NCBI RefSeq assembly: GCF_024448505.1
Contig: NZ_JAMOHV010000002.1
Coordinates: forward strand, 186,001-250,000
DNA length: 64,000 bases
DNA from: Stutzerimonas degradans
GTDB taxonomy: Bacteria > Pseudomonadota > Gammaproteobacteria > Pseudomonadales > Pseudomonadaceae
Direction of reading: 5' to 3'
This document shows, in pieces, positions 56,649 through 64,000 of this stretch. The first letter of the stretch is position 1; each line of letters begins with the position of its first letter. The notes under the pieces are model-generated. The model searched no databases. It worked only from the letters and a program-made list of their open reading frames with translations, and had not been told where the DNA came from. The translations under genes and the position numbers were made by a program.

Positions 56649-57053
56649 TCAATGCATGAGCAACGGGATCAGGCCTAGGATCGATACCGCGCCCCAGATG
56701 ATAATGGCCACGATGATGGCCGCCGGGATCGCTGCGAATGCGAGTTTGACTAGCAGCGTCACCAGCGAGCCAAATTGAATCTGCACATCGGTCACCACGA
56801 CAGGTGCCGCCGTCGATACGTTGCGCGCTCGGATGCGGTTGCGCTCATCCTCTGCGCGACGCTCGCGCCCCTCCTCAACCGAGAGCATCGCGCCGCGCCA
56901 AGCGCCCGCCAGTTTGCTTGAGGGCTTCTCTTCGGCGGCATCAACAGTCAAATGGCTCACCTTGGCGTAATAGACGCCGCAGCTCGGGCATTGATCTGGG
57001 CTTGATTGAATCTCTGACATCGTTGGCTCGTAGCCACACTTTGGACACTGCAT
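56649..57053 (-). CDS. Zinc-ribbon membrane protein (phage cargo)
   Basis: 134-residue protein. An N-terminal zinc ribbon has CPKCG and CPSCG (Cys3/6 and Cys25/28 approx). A charged linker (EEGRERRAEDERNRIRARN) leads to a C-terminal membrane segment of one or two helices (about 96-130). The function is unknown. A strong GGGAGG site precedes it. It is inserted between tail tube and chaperone genes, so it is likely cargo. Confidence 0.75.
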   Translation of the reverse strand: MQCPKCGYEPTMSEIQSSPDQCPSCGVYYAKVSHLTVDAAEEKPSSKLAGAWRGAMLSVEEGRERRAEDERNRIRARNVSTAAPVVVTDVQIQFGSLVTLLVKLAFAAIPAAIIVAIIIWGAVSILGLIPLLMH

Positions 57054-57069
57054 TGGGTTCCCTCCCGGA

Positions 57070-57600
57070 TCAGTTTTTATAGCCGGACTGGTAGGTCGAC
57101 CGGACGCATCCACCAGCATCGTAATTGACGCTTGTCACATCGACGTATTTGTCGTTCCAGTAGGTGGTGGTTCCTGCGCCGCGGGCGCTGCCGTCGCGAT
57201 TGGCAGGGCCGTACATGCCCTCGACGTCCTTGCGTGACATGCCCGGCACGACTTCGCCACGGACCTTCGCGGTGCGTAGGTCGCGTTCAGACAGGCCGGT
57301 ATCGCAGCCACGCTGCGGTGCGCTGCCACCGACAACCACTGGCCCCTTGCTCGGCGCCTGCTCGGGGGGTTGCGCGGTATGGGCCGGCGCGGGCGGGGTC
57401 GCCATCTGCACCGGTGCGCTCGAACCACTCGGTGCGGCGTTATGGGCGCGGACGACATCTTCAAGGCCGCTGTTGCGCGGGCAATTGGCGTTCTTCGTAA
57501 ACGTGACCTTCCCGGCCTCGTCGACGCATTTGAAAATGGTGGCGGCGCCGGCCTGCGAGGAAAGCAAAAGCGCCGCCAAGATGAAGCCGAAATTTCGCAT
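57070..57600 (-). CDS. DUF4124 periplasmic protein (phage cargo)
   Basis: 176-residue exported protein. The signal peptide ends near SQAGAATIFKC. The DUF4124 domain (CVDEAGKVTFTKNANC) follows, then a Pro/Ala linker and a C-terminal region with a BamE/SmpA-like motif VVPGMSRKDVEGMYGPAN. It probably sits in the envelope. It comes before the zinc-ribbon membrane gene by 16 bases, so the pair may act together. Confidence 0.75.
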   Translation of the reverse strand: MRNFGFILAALLLSSQAGAATIFKCVDEAGKVTFTKNANCPRNSGLEDVVRAHNAAPSGSSAPVQMATPPAPAHTAQPPEQAPSKGPVVVGGSAPQRGCDTGLSERDLRTAKVRGEVVPGMSRKDVEGMYGPANRDGSARGAGTTTYWNDKYVDVTSVNYDAGGCVRSTYQSGYKN

Positions 57601-57647
57601 CAGGTTCCCTCCTTTTCGGACATGAGAACCATATCACGCAGCCAGCA

Positions 57648-57676
57648 CCCAAGCCCACCACGCGGCTGGGCTTGGG
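57648..57676 (-). terminator. Hairpin after tail tube gene
   Basis: A 10-bp perfect stem (CCCAAGCCCA 57648-57657 with TGGGCTTGGG 57667-57676), ten bases past the tail tube stop. No T tail. It marks the end of the head/tail-tube unit and the start of the cargo pair. Confidence 0.65.
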
Positions 57677-57685
57677 CCTTGGCGC

Positions 57686-58426
57686 TTAATCCACGTCCTT
57701 GATGACCATGTACTGGCTGATGCCGGTGCCGATCTTGGTCGGGTCCTTCTCGACCTTAGCGGTGAATTCCATGCCCTGGAACTCGTCGCCGATGAAACTC
57801 AGCGTGGCCGGCGAGTGGTTGACGCGGAACACCTCGATCACCACAGGCTTGCCAGAGCGAGCTTCGTTGAGGCCAACGAACACCTGACGAAAGCGTTTGC
57901 CGGATTTGACCAGCGCCTGGATGGTGGCGTGCTTGGCGTAGCTGTAGTTGACCTTGATCGGCGTGGCGACGGAAATCGCACCGGTTTCGGTAATGATGGG
58001 GAACCCGGCAGGGTCCAGGGTGTAGTCGGTATCCAGAACGTATGTGGTCAGGCCATCGGAGCTGGTTACCTCTACGTTCGTGGCGCCCGGGTTGGCGAGC
58101 AGGATCAGCGCGCCGGGGTGCGCAGTATGCGGTTCACCCGTCACGGTGCCGGCCGCCACGTCAGTGGCGTTGCCGTAGAGGGCGCGCGCCATGTTGGCCG
58201 TTTTGAAGTGGCGGGCGTTGTAGGTGACGTTGAGCGCACTGATGCGCTGTACCGACGCATCGAGGCCGCCGCCGGGTGTGGTGTAGTCCTGTTCCTCGAT
58301 TTCCTGCGGGGTGGCCTCGTAGCTGAGGGAGTTGCAGTTGCCGACGAAAATCAGCCCCTGAGGGTCGTCCAGATCCTCGAGGTACTGTTTGCCTACCCCG
58401 AGAAACGCACCGCGCAAATCAGCCAT
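57686..58426 (-). CDS. Major tail tube protein
   Basis: 246-residue protein (MADLRGAFLGVGKQYLEDLD). Beta-rich, with GNCNSLSYEATPQEIEEQDY and LNVTYNARHFKTANMARALY blocks, typical of siphophage tube proteins in Pseudomonas and related hosts. Position between tail-terminator and chaperone genes supports this. Confidence 0.8.
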   Translation of the reverse strand: MADLRGAFLGVGKQYLEDLDDPQGLIFVGNCNSLSYEATPQEIEEQDYTTPGGGLDASVQRISALNVTYNARHFKTANMARALYGNATDVAAGTVTGEPHTAHPGALILLANPGATNVEVTSSDGLTTYVLDTDYTLDPAGFPIITETGAISVATPIKVNYSYAKHATIQALVKSGKRFRQVFVGLNEARSGKPVVIEVFRVNHSPATLSFIGDEFQGMEFTAKVEKDPTKIGTGISQYMVIKDVD

Positions 58427-58607
58427 GACTCACCTCCTCATGAATACCGCCGACGAGGCCGCGCTTTTCGAGCCAGGCCTTCTCATTGGCAGTGACGTTG
58501 ATCGTTGCGCCGGCCTTGTGCTGCTCGCCGCGGTGGGTGTGCGCTTTGTTCAGGACGACCTGAACCTCGGCAGCCTGCGGGGCAGGCACCGGTGGTTTGC
58601 TGCTCAT
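58419..58607 (-). CDS. Small phage protein, DUF7210-like
   Basis: 62-residue protein with a KAHTHRGEQHKAGATINV segment, as in small phage proteins found before the tail tube. It overlaps the tube gene start by eight bases. The function is unknown. Confidence 0.72.
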   Translation of the reverse strand: MSSKPPVPAPQAAEVQVVLNKAHTHRGEQHKAGATINVTANEKAWLEKRGLVGGIHEEVSHG

Positions 58608-58611
58608 GGAG

Positions 58612-59070
58612 TCAGTCTCCGTTGATGATGGTATGCAGGTGGACCGGGATCAGGACGGACGCGACCTGGGTGCCGTTGCCCGGCGGGAATTCCTCGGGGG
58701 GGCCAAGCTCGGTGCTGACCACGCCTGGAGGCGCCCAGCGCAGGAACTGGCCGTGCTCAGGGAGTAGGCATTGCAGCAGATCGAGCTGGAGGTCCTCGAT
58801 GGCGCTGTCGTAGTCGTCGAGGCCGGCATCGACCGCGCCCACCACGCTGAAGCCGGGTGCTGCCCGAATGGCGCCAGGCCCGGCGACAGGCTGTAAGCCC
58901 GCCGCTTTTTGCACGCAGATCAGCGGAAACCCGACGCCTGCGGCCTCGAGCACCTCACTGAACCAGCCGGTGCGGACGTTGGTGCCTGCGTTGGTCCGGT
59001 AGCCATTGGCGACCGTGATCGTTTGCAGGCGCGCTACGAGGGCGAGGCGAGCTTGGGTGAGGATGTTCAT
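58612..59070 (-). CDS. Tail terminator / minor tail protein U-like
   Basis: 152-residue protein (MNILTQARLALVARLQTI). Place and size match the tail-terminator protein of lambda-like phages that caps the tube. It overlaps the upstream gene by four bases. Assignment rests mainly on gene order. Confidence 0.65.
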   Translation of the reverse strand: MNILTQARLALVARLQTITVANGYRTNAGTNVRTGWFSEVLEAAGVGFPLICVQKAAGLQPVAGPGAIRAAPGFSVVGAVDAGLDDYDSAIEDLQLDLLQCLLPEHGQFLRWAPPGVVSTELGPPEEFPPGNGTQVASVLIPVHLHTIINGD

Positions 59071-59381
59071 CGGGACTCCATGCAGGCTGCGGTTATCCAG
59101 TGGCCGTCATCCGAGACGATTTCCTCGACGACGTAACGGCAGCGCTGGAACGTGAACACGCCGCCGCGCGCGCCGCAATCCAGCGCGGACTTACGCCAGG
59201 TGACGGCCAGCGGGATGGCGATGAACATGCCATCGGCGCCGACACGCTCCAGGTTGCGTTCGATGATCACCGTGATGCCGGCCGCCACGGGGATGCCCGT
59301 GGCGTCGGCGTAGTCGGCGGTGCCGTCATTGAGGCTGGCGATGATGGCGGCGTCCATGTCATCGACGAGGGCGCCAAACAT
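59067..59381 (-). CDS. Head-tail connector protein
   Basis: 104-residue protein (MFGALVDDMDAAIIASL). Sits where lambda keeps FII-type connector proteins, between capsid genes and tail-terminator gene. Family resemblance is weak, so the call is by context. Confidence 0.62.
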   Translation of the reverse strand: MFGALVDDMDAAIIASLNDGTADYADATGIPVAAGITVIIERNLERVGADGMFIAIPLAVTWRKSALDCGARGGVFTFQRCRYVVEEIVSDDGHWITAACMESR

Positions 59382-59383
59382 GA

Positions 59384-59569
59384 TTAGGCGCCCTCGCCGT
59401 CAGCTTCCTGCGGCTTACCGCCGCCGCGGGCCTCGACCAGCTTGCCCTTGGCGAGCAGCCGCGCGGCCAGTTCAGGGGTGGCCGGGCTAAAGGGCTCACC
59501 CTGCAGAATCAAGCGGCTGCCCTCCTGCAGGCAACCGTTGGCAACGATGTATTCAGGTTTCTTGGCCAT
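59384..59569 (-). CDS. Small capsid-adjacent protein
   Basis: 61-residue protein starting MAKKPEYIVANGC. A central FSPATPELAARLLAKGKL helix and a Gly/Glu/Ala tail. It follows the major capsid gene by four bases, an arrangement like lambda FI. The function is unknown. Confidence 0.65.
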   Translation of the reverse strand: MAKKPEYIVANGCLQEGSRLILQGEPFSPATPELAARLLAKGKLVEARGGGKPQEADGEGA

Positions 59570-59573
59570 GACG

Positions 59574-60602
59574 TTACACCACGTCTGCAAAGATGAAGGC
59601 ATCGGGTTCCAGTAGGCCTGCCAGCGGGGCGCTTTGCAGCTTCAGCCAGCGAGCCGAGGGCTCCTGAGTGACCCAGGATTTCGGGAAGCGAGCGGCCTCG
59701 ACCATGCCACTCTCGATCGCTTCCAAGTCCTGGATGGCGCCGTAGAGCATGGCGTTGCGGGTGTTGGACGCGCCGAGGATGAGGCCGCCAGCTGCGATCA
59801 TCGGCTGCTCGTCGCCGGCGTCATCCAGGTACCACTCATCGTAGGCATAGAGGTCGATGCCCGGGTCGTTGAGGTAACCGAGGTAGGTGACGCCGTCCGG
59901 CAGTTCCTGCGGGACGATCAGGCCCAGGTCGACGCGGCGGGTGTTGAGTTGCTTCATCACCATGTCGTTGCTCTGGAAGGCGTCGGTGGCCTCGCCGCTG
60001 AGTACGGCGACGTTGGCGGTGCGGCCGCTGTCCTTGGCGATTTTGCGTTTCCAGGCGCGCAGGTTGGCGAGCGGGTCGGAGGCGGCGGCGGTCCAGACGT
60101 CGGTGGTGAGGGTGATCTTGTGGTCGGCAGCCATCAGGAAATCGATGGTGTCGTCCACGCCCTCGCCCAGAACGCGGATTTGCCCGGTGCTCAGGGCCTG
60201 AGCGCACATCCATTCCTCGCGGCGGGCGATCTGGTCGTCGAGGTCGGCCAGGTCCTTACCGAGCTGGCGGCCGGCGCGCTCGAGCGGGGTGGTGGTGGCG
60301 TAGGGGTTGTCACCGGCCGCGCGCTTAAGGATCAGCTCAGCGGTGGTTTCGAGCTTCGGCTGGATGTACGGCGGCGCGTAGGTGTTGCTGGCGTAGCCGT
60401 CGCGCAGGACGGTGCTGCCGGGCAGGCGCGGGTGCACGAACGGCGCCATTTTGCGCTGGCCTTTGATGATGTCGATGTCGACGTTTTTGGTGGCGAAGGT
60501 GCGCGGCACGCCGGCGTTGAAGAAGGTCTGCTGCAGGAAGCGGCGGGCCGGCTTCATCTGCTCGACCGCTTCGAGCATGGTGCGAGTGTCGAAAATATCC
60601 AT
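59574..60602 (-). CDS. Major capsid protein, gpE family
   Basis: 342-residue capsid protein of the lambda gpE family: FFNAGVPRTFATKNVDIDII, RKMAPFVHPRLPG, and ARREEWMCAQALSTGQI are typical. It builds the icosahedral shell, with decoration protein D made from the next gene upstream. Confidence 0.93.
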   Translation of the reverse strand: MDIFDTRTMLEAVEQMKPARRFLQQTFFNAGVPRTFATKNVDIDIIKGQRKMAPFVHPRLPGSTVLRDGYASNTYAPPYIQPKLETTAELILKRAAGDNPYATTTPLERAGRQLGKDLADLDDQIARREEWMCAQALSTGQIRVLGEGVDDTIDFLMAADHKITLTTDVWTAAASDPLANLRAWKRKIAKDSGRTANVAVLSGEATDAFQSNDMVMKQLNTRRVDLGLIVPQELPDGVTYLGYLNDPGIDLYAYDEWYLDDAGDEQPMIAAGGLILGASNTRNAMLYGAIQDLEAIESGMVEAARFPKSWVTQEPSARWLKLQSAPLAGLLEPDAFIFADVV

Positions 60603-60617
60603 CAGGGTCAGCTCCTA

Positions 60618-60968
60618 TCAGCGGACGAACAGGGAAAGGGGGCGCAGCGCGGCTTTCACGCTGGCGAGGGTGTGGCCGGTGCCGAGGGTCAGCTGACTGC
60701 CGAGCACTTCGCCGGTCAGGCGGACGATGCCGGGAGCGGCGCCAGCGGTGGTGTCGATGTCGGCATCGAGGATGGCGGCCGGGGTCTGGGAGCCGTCGGT
60801 GGCGGCCGACAGGGACAGGATGTATTCACCGCTGGCGGTGACCTGGCCGAGCACGGCGCCGGCGCTCAGCACTTGGGTGGCGCCGATGGTTACGCCATCC
60901 AGCACGATGGGGAAATCGCCCGCGCTGAGGCTGTCGGGGGTGTAGGTGGAAACGGTGGGGTTAGGCAT
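60618..60968 (-). CDS. Head decoration protein, gpD family
   Basis: 116-residue protein with gpD-like pattern: AGDFPIVLDGVTIGATQVL at the N-terminus and TGEVLGSQLTLG later. It trimerises on the expanded capsid and stabilises it. It lies between the protease and the major capsid gene, as in lambda. Confidence 0.88.
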   Translation of the reverse strand: MPNPTVSTYTPDSLSAGDFPIVLDGVTIGATQVLSAGAVLGQVTASGEYILSLSAATDGSQTPAAILDADIDTTAGAAPGIVRLTGEVLGSQLTLGTGHTLASVKAALRPLSLFVR

Positions 60969-60980
60969 GGTGGGCTCCTA

Positions 60981-61385
60981 TCAGCGGCGGGTGGCGCCAG
61001 CGACGATGGCGCTGACGGCGGTTTTGCGTTCGACGGTGGCCTGATCGCTGCCGGGCGGCGTGGCGGTAGTCGTGCCGGCGGCGTCGGCCTTGATGCCGGC
61101 GAGGTTGATGCCGCGATCAGTGGCGGCTTTGAACAGGGTCAGGGCGGCGGCCTCGACGCTGCTGCCGTTTTCGATGGCGGTAGTGATTTCCTGCTCGAAC
61201 CCCTTGGCGGCCAGGGCGTTGATGCCATTGATGCGCGCGCGCTCAGCCTGGGTCGCGGTAGCGCTGGCTTCGGCCTTGATGGCTTCGACGTCGACCTGTT
61301 CGGCGGCGGCGATCTGGAGGGTTTGCGGGTCGGTGCCGGCGGCGATGGCTGCCTGCAGCTCGGCCGTGGTGCGGACGATGGTCAT
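60981..61385 (-). CDS. Nested scaffold protein (Nu3-like), internal start
   Basis: 134-residue product from an in-frame internal ATG at 61385 (MTIVRTTAELQAAIAAG). An AGAGGAAA ribosome site precedes the ATG by about eight bases inside the protease gene. Helical, Ala/Glu-rich, as expected for scaffolding. Lambda makes Nu3 in the same way within gene C. Inference from the ribosome site and domain border. Confidence 0.72.
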   Translation of the reverse strand: MTIVRTTAELQAAIAAGTDPQTLQIAAAEQVDVEAIKAEASATATQAERARINGINALAAKGFEQEITTAIENGSSVEAAALTLFKAATDRGINLAGIKADAAGTTTATPPGSDQATVERKTAVSAIVAGATRR

Positions 61386-62210
61386 GCTGGGTTTCCTCTG
61401 GTTGGCGGCCGGGCTGGCCAGTTCGGTAATCAGTGATTCGAGGGAGCCGAGGCGATGGGCTAGGCCGGACTCGACGGCGGCGGCGCCGACCTTGAGGCCG
61501 CCGTGGTCGCCCATGCCTGGCACGTCGGCGACATTGACGCCGAGGTTGCGCGCGACCTTGGCGACGAACACGTCGGAGAGTGCGTCGATGGTTTTGGCGA
61601 TCTCGGCGCGGCCGGCGTCGGTGCCGATATCAGGCCGCTTGTTGGGGGCGTTGCTGCTGGTGATGGTGTAGCGCTTCTCGCCGGCAGCAGCCTCACGGGT
61701 GACGACCTCGACCACCACGCCGATGCTGCCGACCAATGCGGTGTCGTCGATGACCACTTCGTCAGCGGCGCTGGCGAGCCAGTAGGCGCCGCTGGCCATG
61801 CTGCCGCCGCCGTAGGCCTTGATCGGCTTTTTGCTGCGGGCGGCGTAGATCATCTCCGACAGTTCGTTGATGCCGTTGGCCTCACCGCCTGGGCTGTCGA
61901 TGTTGAGGACGATGCCGCGCACCTTGGGGTCGTCGAGCGCGGACTGAAGGTCAGTGGCCAGCTCCTGGGTGCTGGTCGCCCCGCTGATGCGGGTGAACAG
62001 GTTGGCGTAACGCATGATCGGCCCGGTGATGGGGATAACCGCCACGCCATCACGCAAGGTGACGGTGCGGGTGTTGTCCAGCGGTTTGCCGAGGCGCGCC
62101 TCCAGCGCTTCGGGGTCGCCCTGGCGATCAGCGATGGCCATCAGGTTGTCGAGGGCGTCGGGCAGCATCAGCCAGGGCCGCGATGCGGCCAGCTCGAAGG
62201 CGCGGTGCAT
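60981..62210 (-). CDS. S49 capsid maturation protease with scaffold domain
   Basis: 409-residue ClpP-fold protease of the S49 family, lambda gpC type. Catalytic Ser140 is in GGSMASGAYWLAS, and Lys191 in SSNAPNKRPD completes the dyad. The C-terminal third (from about 276) is the scaffold, rich in Ala/Glu helices. The start at 62210 has GGAGG upstream and is preferred over the longer frame. It cuts itself and scaffold in the prohead. Confidence 0.92.
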   Translation of the reverse strand: MHRAFELAASRPWLMLPDALDNLMAIADRQGDPEALEARLGKPLDNTRTVTLRDGVAVIPITGPIMRYANLFTRISGATSTQELATDLQSALDDPKVRGIVLNIDSPGGEANGINELSEMIYAARSKKPIKAYGGGSMASGAYWLASAADEVVIDDTALVGSIGVVVEVVTREAAAGEKRYTITSSNAPNKRPDIGTDAGRAEIAKTIDALSDVFVAKVARNLGVNVADVPGMGDHGGLKVGAAAVESGLAHRLGSLESLITELASPAANQRKPSMTIVRTTAELQAAIAAGTDPQTLQIAAAEQVDVEAIKAEASATATQAERARINGINALAAKGFEQEITTAIENGSSVEAAALTLFKAATDRGINLAGIKADAAGTTTATPPGSDQATVERKTAVSAIVAGATRR

Positions 62211-62226
62211 ATGCAATCCTCCGAGG

Positions 62227-62580
62227 TCAGACGCCTGCCGGCTGAGCCACAGCGCGTACAAGCGCCATGATTCCAGTCTGGATATCGGTTTTGCCGATAG
62301 CGGCCCAGCGCAGCGGCTCAGCAGCCTGGAACCGACGAAACTCGTGACACTCATCAGATGCCCCGGTGTGTTCGGTGTACGGCGCGCCGAGGTACTCGCG
62401 GCCCTCCATCGAACGGCGAGCGGCCAGTTGTTTGGTTTCCAAGTCAGTACCCAGGCGGCCAGCTAGTTCGGCCTGCAACTGCAGCAGTTCCGCACCTTTG
62501 GCCTTGATCCTGTTCATCAGATCAACCTCTTCCTGGCGCAGATCGCGGTAGCCGCTGATCTTGCGGTGTTGGTTTTCCAT
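62227..62580 (-). CDS. Acb2/Tad1-like hairpin protein (putative cyclic-nucleotide sponge)
   Basis: 117-residue protein whose N-terminal part matches the Acb2/Tad1 helical-hairpin family (HRKISGYRDLRQEEVDLMNR) and whose C-terminus has IGKTDIQTGIMALVRAVAQP. Tyr11 and Lys26 fall at the numbers I recall as essential for cyclic-dinucleotide binding in Acb2 of phage PaMx33. Acb2 sequesters CBASS signals and Tad1 relatives Thoeris signals. A middle insertion (TDLETKQLAARRSMEGREY) makes it longer than PaMx33 Acb2. It is set between the portal and the protease genes. Confidence 0.78.
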   Translation of the reverse strand: MENQHRKISGYRDLRQEEVDLMNRIKAKGAELLQLQAELAGRLGTDLETKQLAARRSMEGREYLGAPYTEHTGASDECHEFRRFQAAEPLRWAAIGKTDIQTGIMALVRAVAQPAGV

Positions 62581-62584
62581 GCTG

Positions 62585-64000
62585 TTATTCCTCGTCGGGT
62601 TGCTGCGGCGCCGCTGCGGGCTCCGGGGTGGCGCCCTTGGGTGGGCTGTAGAGGCCTGCGGCGCGGCGCTGATCGACCTCGCGCAGACGCTGGCGATAGA
62701 CCTGCTGCCAGGGCTCGCCAGTCATGGCGGCGGTCTCCAGGGTTTCGTTGCTGACGCCGATTTCGATGCGTTTGCCGGCAGCGTTGGCCTCTTTCAGTTC
62801 GTCGATGGCGCCTCGCGCCGGACCGATCCAGATTGCCTGGCAGTAGGCTTTTCGGCGGGCCGGGTCGGCGTAGCCGGGCAAGTTGATCAGGCCGCGGGCT
62901 ACGGCTTCGTCGATGATCAGTTCGCGGCTGGGCTGGCAGAAGTCGCAGGCGAGCCACCAGCGGCGCAGGCTGTAGAAGCGCCAGGCTTGCAGCATGGCAG
63001 CGCGAGCGGCGCTGTAGCTGCTGTTGTAGTGCAGCAGCAGTTCGTCTGCGGGCAGCTCCAGGGCGGCGCCGATTTCCTTGACCACGGCCATGAAGAACGG
63101 ATCGAACTGAGCGTTGGGCCGCGCCGGGTTGGCGATCACCGGTTCCTCGCCGCGCCCCAAGTCGACCACGGCGCCCTCTCCCAGCTGCAGGTCGCCAGGC
63201 TCGGAGGCTACGTCGGTGTATTCATCGCCCAGTGCGGACAACGGAAGGTTTCCGGCGTCGAACTCGCTGTTCTTCTTGATGAATACGGTGAACATGGCGG
63301 AGATGACGGCGGCCATCAGTTCGGCGCTGCTGTAGCGCTCCAGCTTCTGCAGCGGCTCGAGGACCGGCGACAGGTAGGGCGCGCCGCGTTTCTGCCCGGG
63401 GCGTTCCTTGTCTGCCATGACGTGCAGCACGCGGCGGCGGCCAGTGGTTGCGCCGAATACGGGCAGGCGCTGCCAGCTGAGCGGTGTGCGGCGATTGAGT
63501 TCGTTGGCGTAGCCGGTGCAGACGTGGTACGCGACAGGCGCGCCGAGGGTGTCAAACTCGACGCCATCGACCAGCCATTCGCTGTCCAGCATGCTGCCGG
63601 GGTTGCTGACGCGGTCGGTTTCAATCAGTTGCAGGCGGGTGCTGTAGAGGCACCCTTCCCGCTCGGCGTCCGGGGTGGCGATGAACACGTCGCCACCCAC
63701 CATAGCCGAGACAAGCACCAGCGCCTGGAGCTGGTAGTGGTTGAGACTGGCCTCTGCGTCACACTCGCGCGGGTCGTCGGCGTACAGCGACCAGAGGCGG
63801 TCGAGCTGGGCATTTAGGCGCTCGGCAGCTTTTTCGTCGATACCTAGCGCTTCGTGGTCGACCTGGGCGCGGCAGACGAGCCCGGTACCGACCACGTTGG
63901 TGCGCAGGCGCATGATGGCGGCGCGCGCTACCAGGTGGTTGCGCATGGCATCCCGCGAGCGAGCGACCAGCATGCTGCGTTCGCCGCTGTTGAGGTCGCG
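62585..64000 (-). CDS. Phage portal protein, lambda family (5' end outside window)
   Basis: Lambda gpB-type portal; at least 471 codons in the window, with the frame open through the right edge, so the N-terminus is missing. Typical segments are RLQLIETDRVSNPG, VLHVMADKERPGQKRGAPYL, and LLHYNSSYSAARAAMLQAWR. It forms the dodecameric ring for DNA packaging. It is followed closely by the Acb2-like gene (four bases). Terminase should lie just upstream, beyond the window. Confidence 0.93.
   Translation of the reverse strand, partial: RDLNSGERSMLVARSRDAMRNHLVARAAIMRLRTNVVGTGLVCRAQVDHEALGIDEKAAERLNAQLDRLWSLYADDPRECDAEASLNHYQLQALVLVSAMVGGDVFIATPDAEREGCLYSTRLQLIETDRVSNPGSMLDSEWLVDGVEFDTLGAPVAYHVCTGYANELNRRTPLSWQRLPVFGATTGRRRVLHVMADKERPGQKRGAPYLSPVLEPLQKLERYSSAELMAAVISAMFTVFIKKNSEFDAGNLPLSALGDEYTDVASEPGDLQLGEGAVVDLGRGEEPVIANPARPNAQFDPFFMAVVKEIGAALELPADELLLHYNSSYSAARAAMLQAWRFYSLRRWWLACDFCQPSRELIIDEAVARGLINLPGYADPARRKAYCQAIWIGPARGAIDELKEANAAGKRIEIGVSNETLETAAMTGEPWQQVYRQRLREVDQRRAAGLYSPPKGATPEPAAAPQQPDEE

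Larger units (their letters stand above)
40648..64000. mobile_element. Lambda-like siphoviral prophage (left end to window edge)
   Basis: From the tRNA-Gly 3' end rightward, nearly all genes are phage structural, tail or lysis genes on the minus strand: portal, S49 protease, gpD, gpE, connectors, tail tube, G/GT chaperones, tape measure, tip, fibre, endolysin, Rz/Rz1. Integrase, repressor, replication and terminase genes are absent and must lie right of 64000 if the phage is complete. The left boundary at the tRNA is inferred from repeat structure and gene content, not from a second att copy. Confidence 0.88.

Noticed and set aside
59634-61436. 600-codon Gly/Val-rich plus-strand frame in the prophage
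   Set aside because: Antisense to capsid, decoration and protease genes; composition is a by-product of codon bias.
40648-64000. CRISPR array or toxin-antitoxin module in the prophage
   Set aside because: No regular repeat-spacer pattern and no pair of small genes with toxin or antitoxin motifs was found.

Overview
The window is a high-GC gammaproteobacterial chromosome segment, best matched to the Pseudomonas stutzeri (Stutzerimonas) group. The reasons are a 38-residue CcoM subunit of cbb3 oxidase with Anr-type boxes upstream, a complete braCDEFG cluster, the tandem fadD2-fadD1 pair, a secreted aminopeptidase like P. aeruginosa PA2939, the gene order metG / apbC / dcd, and a Stutzerimonas-style REP doublet inside hrpA. 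No database search was possible; names rest on recognised motifs and family knowledge.

Region 1 (1-40493) is ordinary host chromosome. It starts in a truncated rnz. Then come small enzymes (VOC protein, GFA protein, nitroreductase), rarD and hrpA, the secreted M28 aminopeptidase, a Cache chemoreceptor, fadD1 and fadD2, and phaJ4. Next are ccoM, an alkB pair, rapA, CHAD and Hsp70-like proteins, and an MFS transporter with hyi and glxR. A PhnCDE-type (selenate-like) ABC transporter, braCDEFG, dcd, a cold-shock gene, apbC, metG and an rRNA pseudouridine synthase complete the region.

Region 2 (40574-40740) is a tRNA-Gly(CCC) gene with its own terminator, followed by three copies of a TGACAGTT-type repeat that look like integrase arm sites. 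This is the probable left end of a prophage.

Region 3 (about 40648-64000, continuing past the right edge) is a lambda-like siphoviral prophage read mostly on the minus strand, so its order runs right to left. The order is portal, an Acb2/Tad1-like small protein, S49 protease with nested scaffold, decoration protein, major capsid, and connector, tail-terminator and tail-tube genes. Then come two cargo genes, tail chaperones with a clear -1 frameshift site, the tape measure, tail tip and fibre genes, a plus-strand gene of unknown function, a seven-repeat propeller moron and a lysis cassette (GH19 endolysin, Rz, embedded Rz1). Three plus-strand genes lie between the lysis cassette and the tRNA, including an SRAP/HMCES abasic-site protein and a LexA-box gene. 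Integrase, repressor, replication and terminase genes are not in the window and should lie to the right.

The most interesting points are the Acb2/Tad1-like putative cyclic-nucleotide sponge carried between portal and protease, the terminator-bounded cargo genes in the late operon, the SRAP plus SOS-box pair at the attachment end, the in-frame REP doublet in hrpA, and several overlapping-code devices (frameshift, nested scaffold, embedded Rz1).
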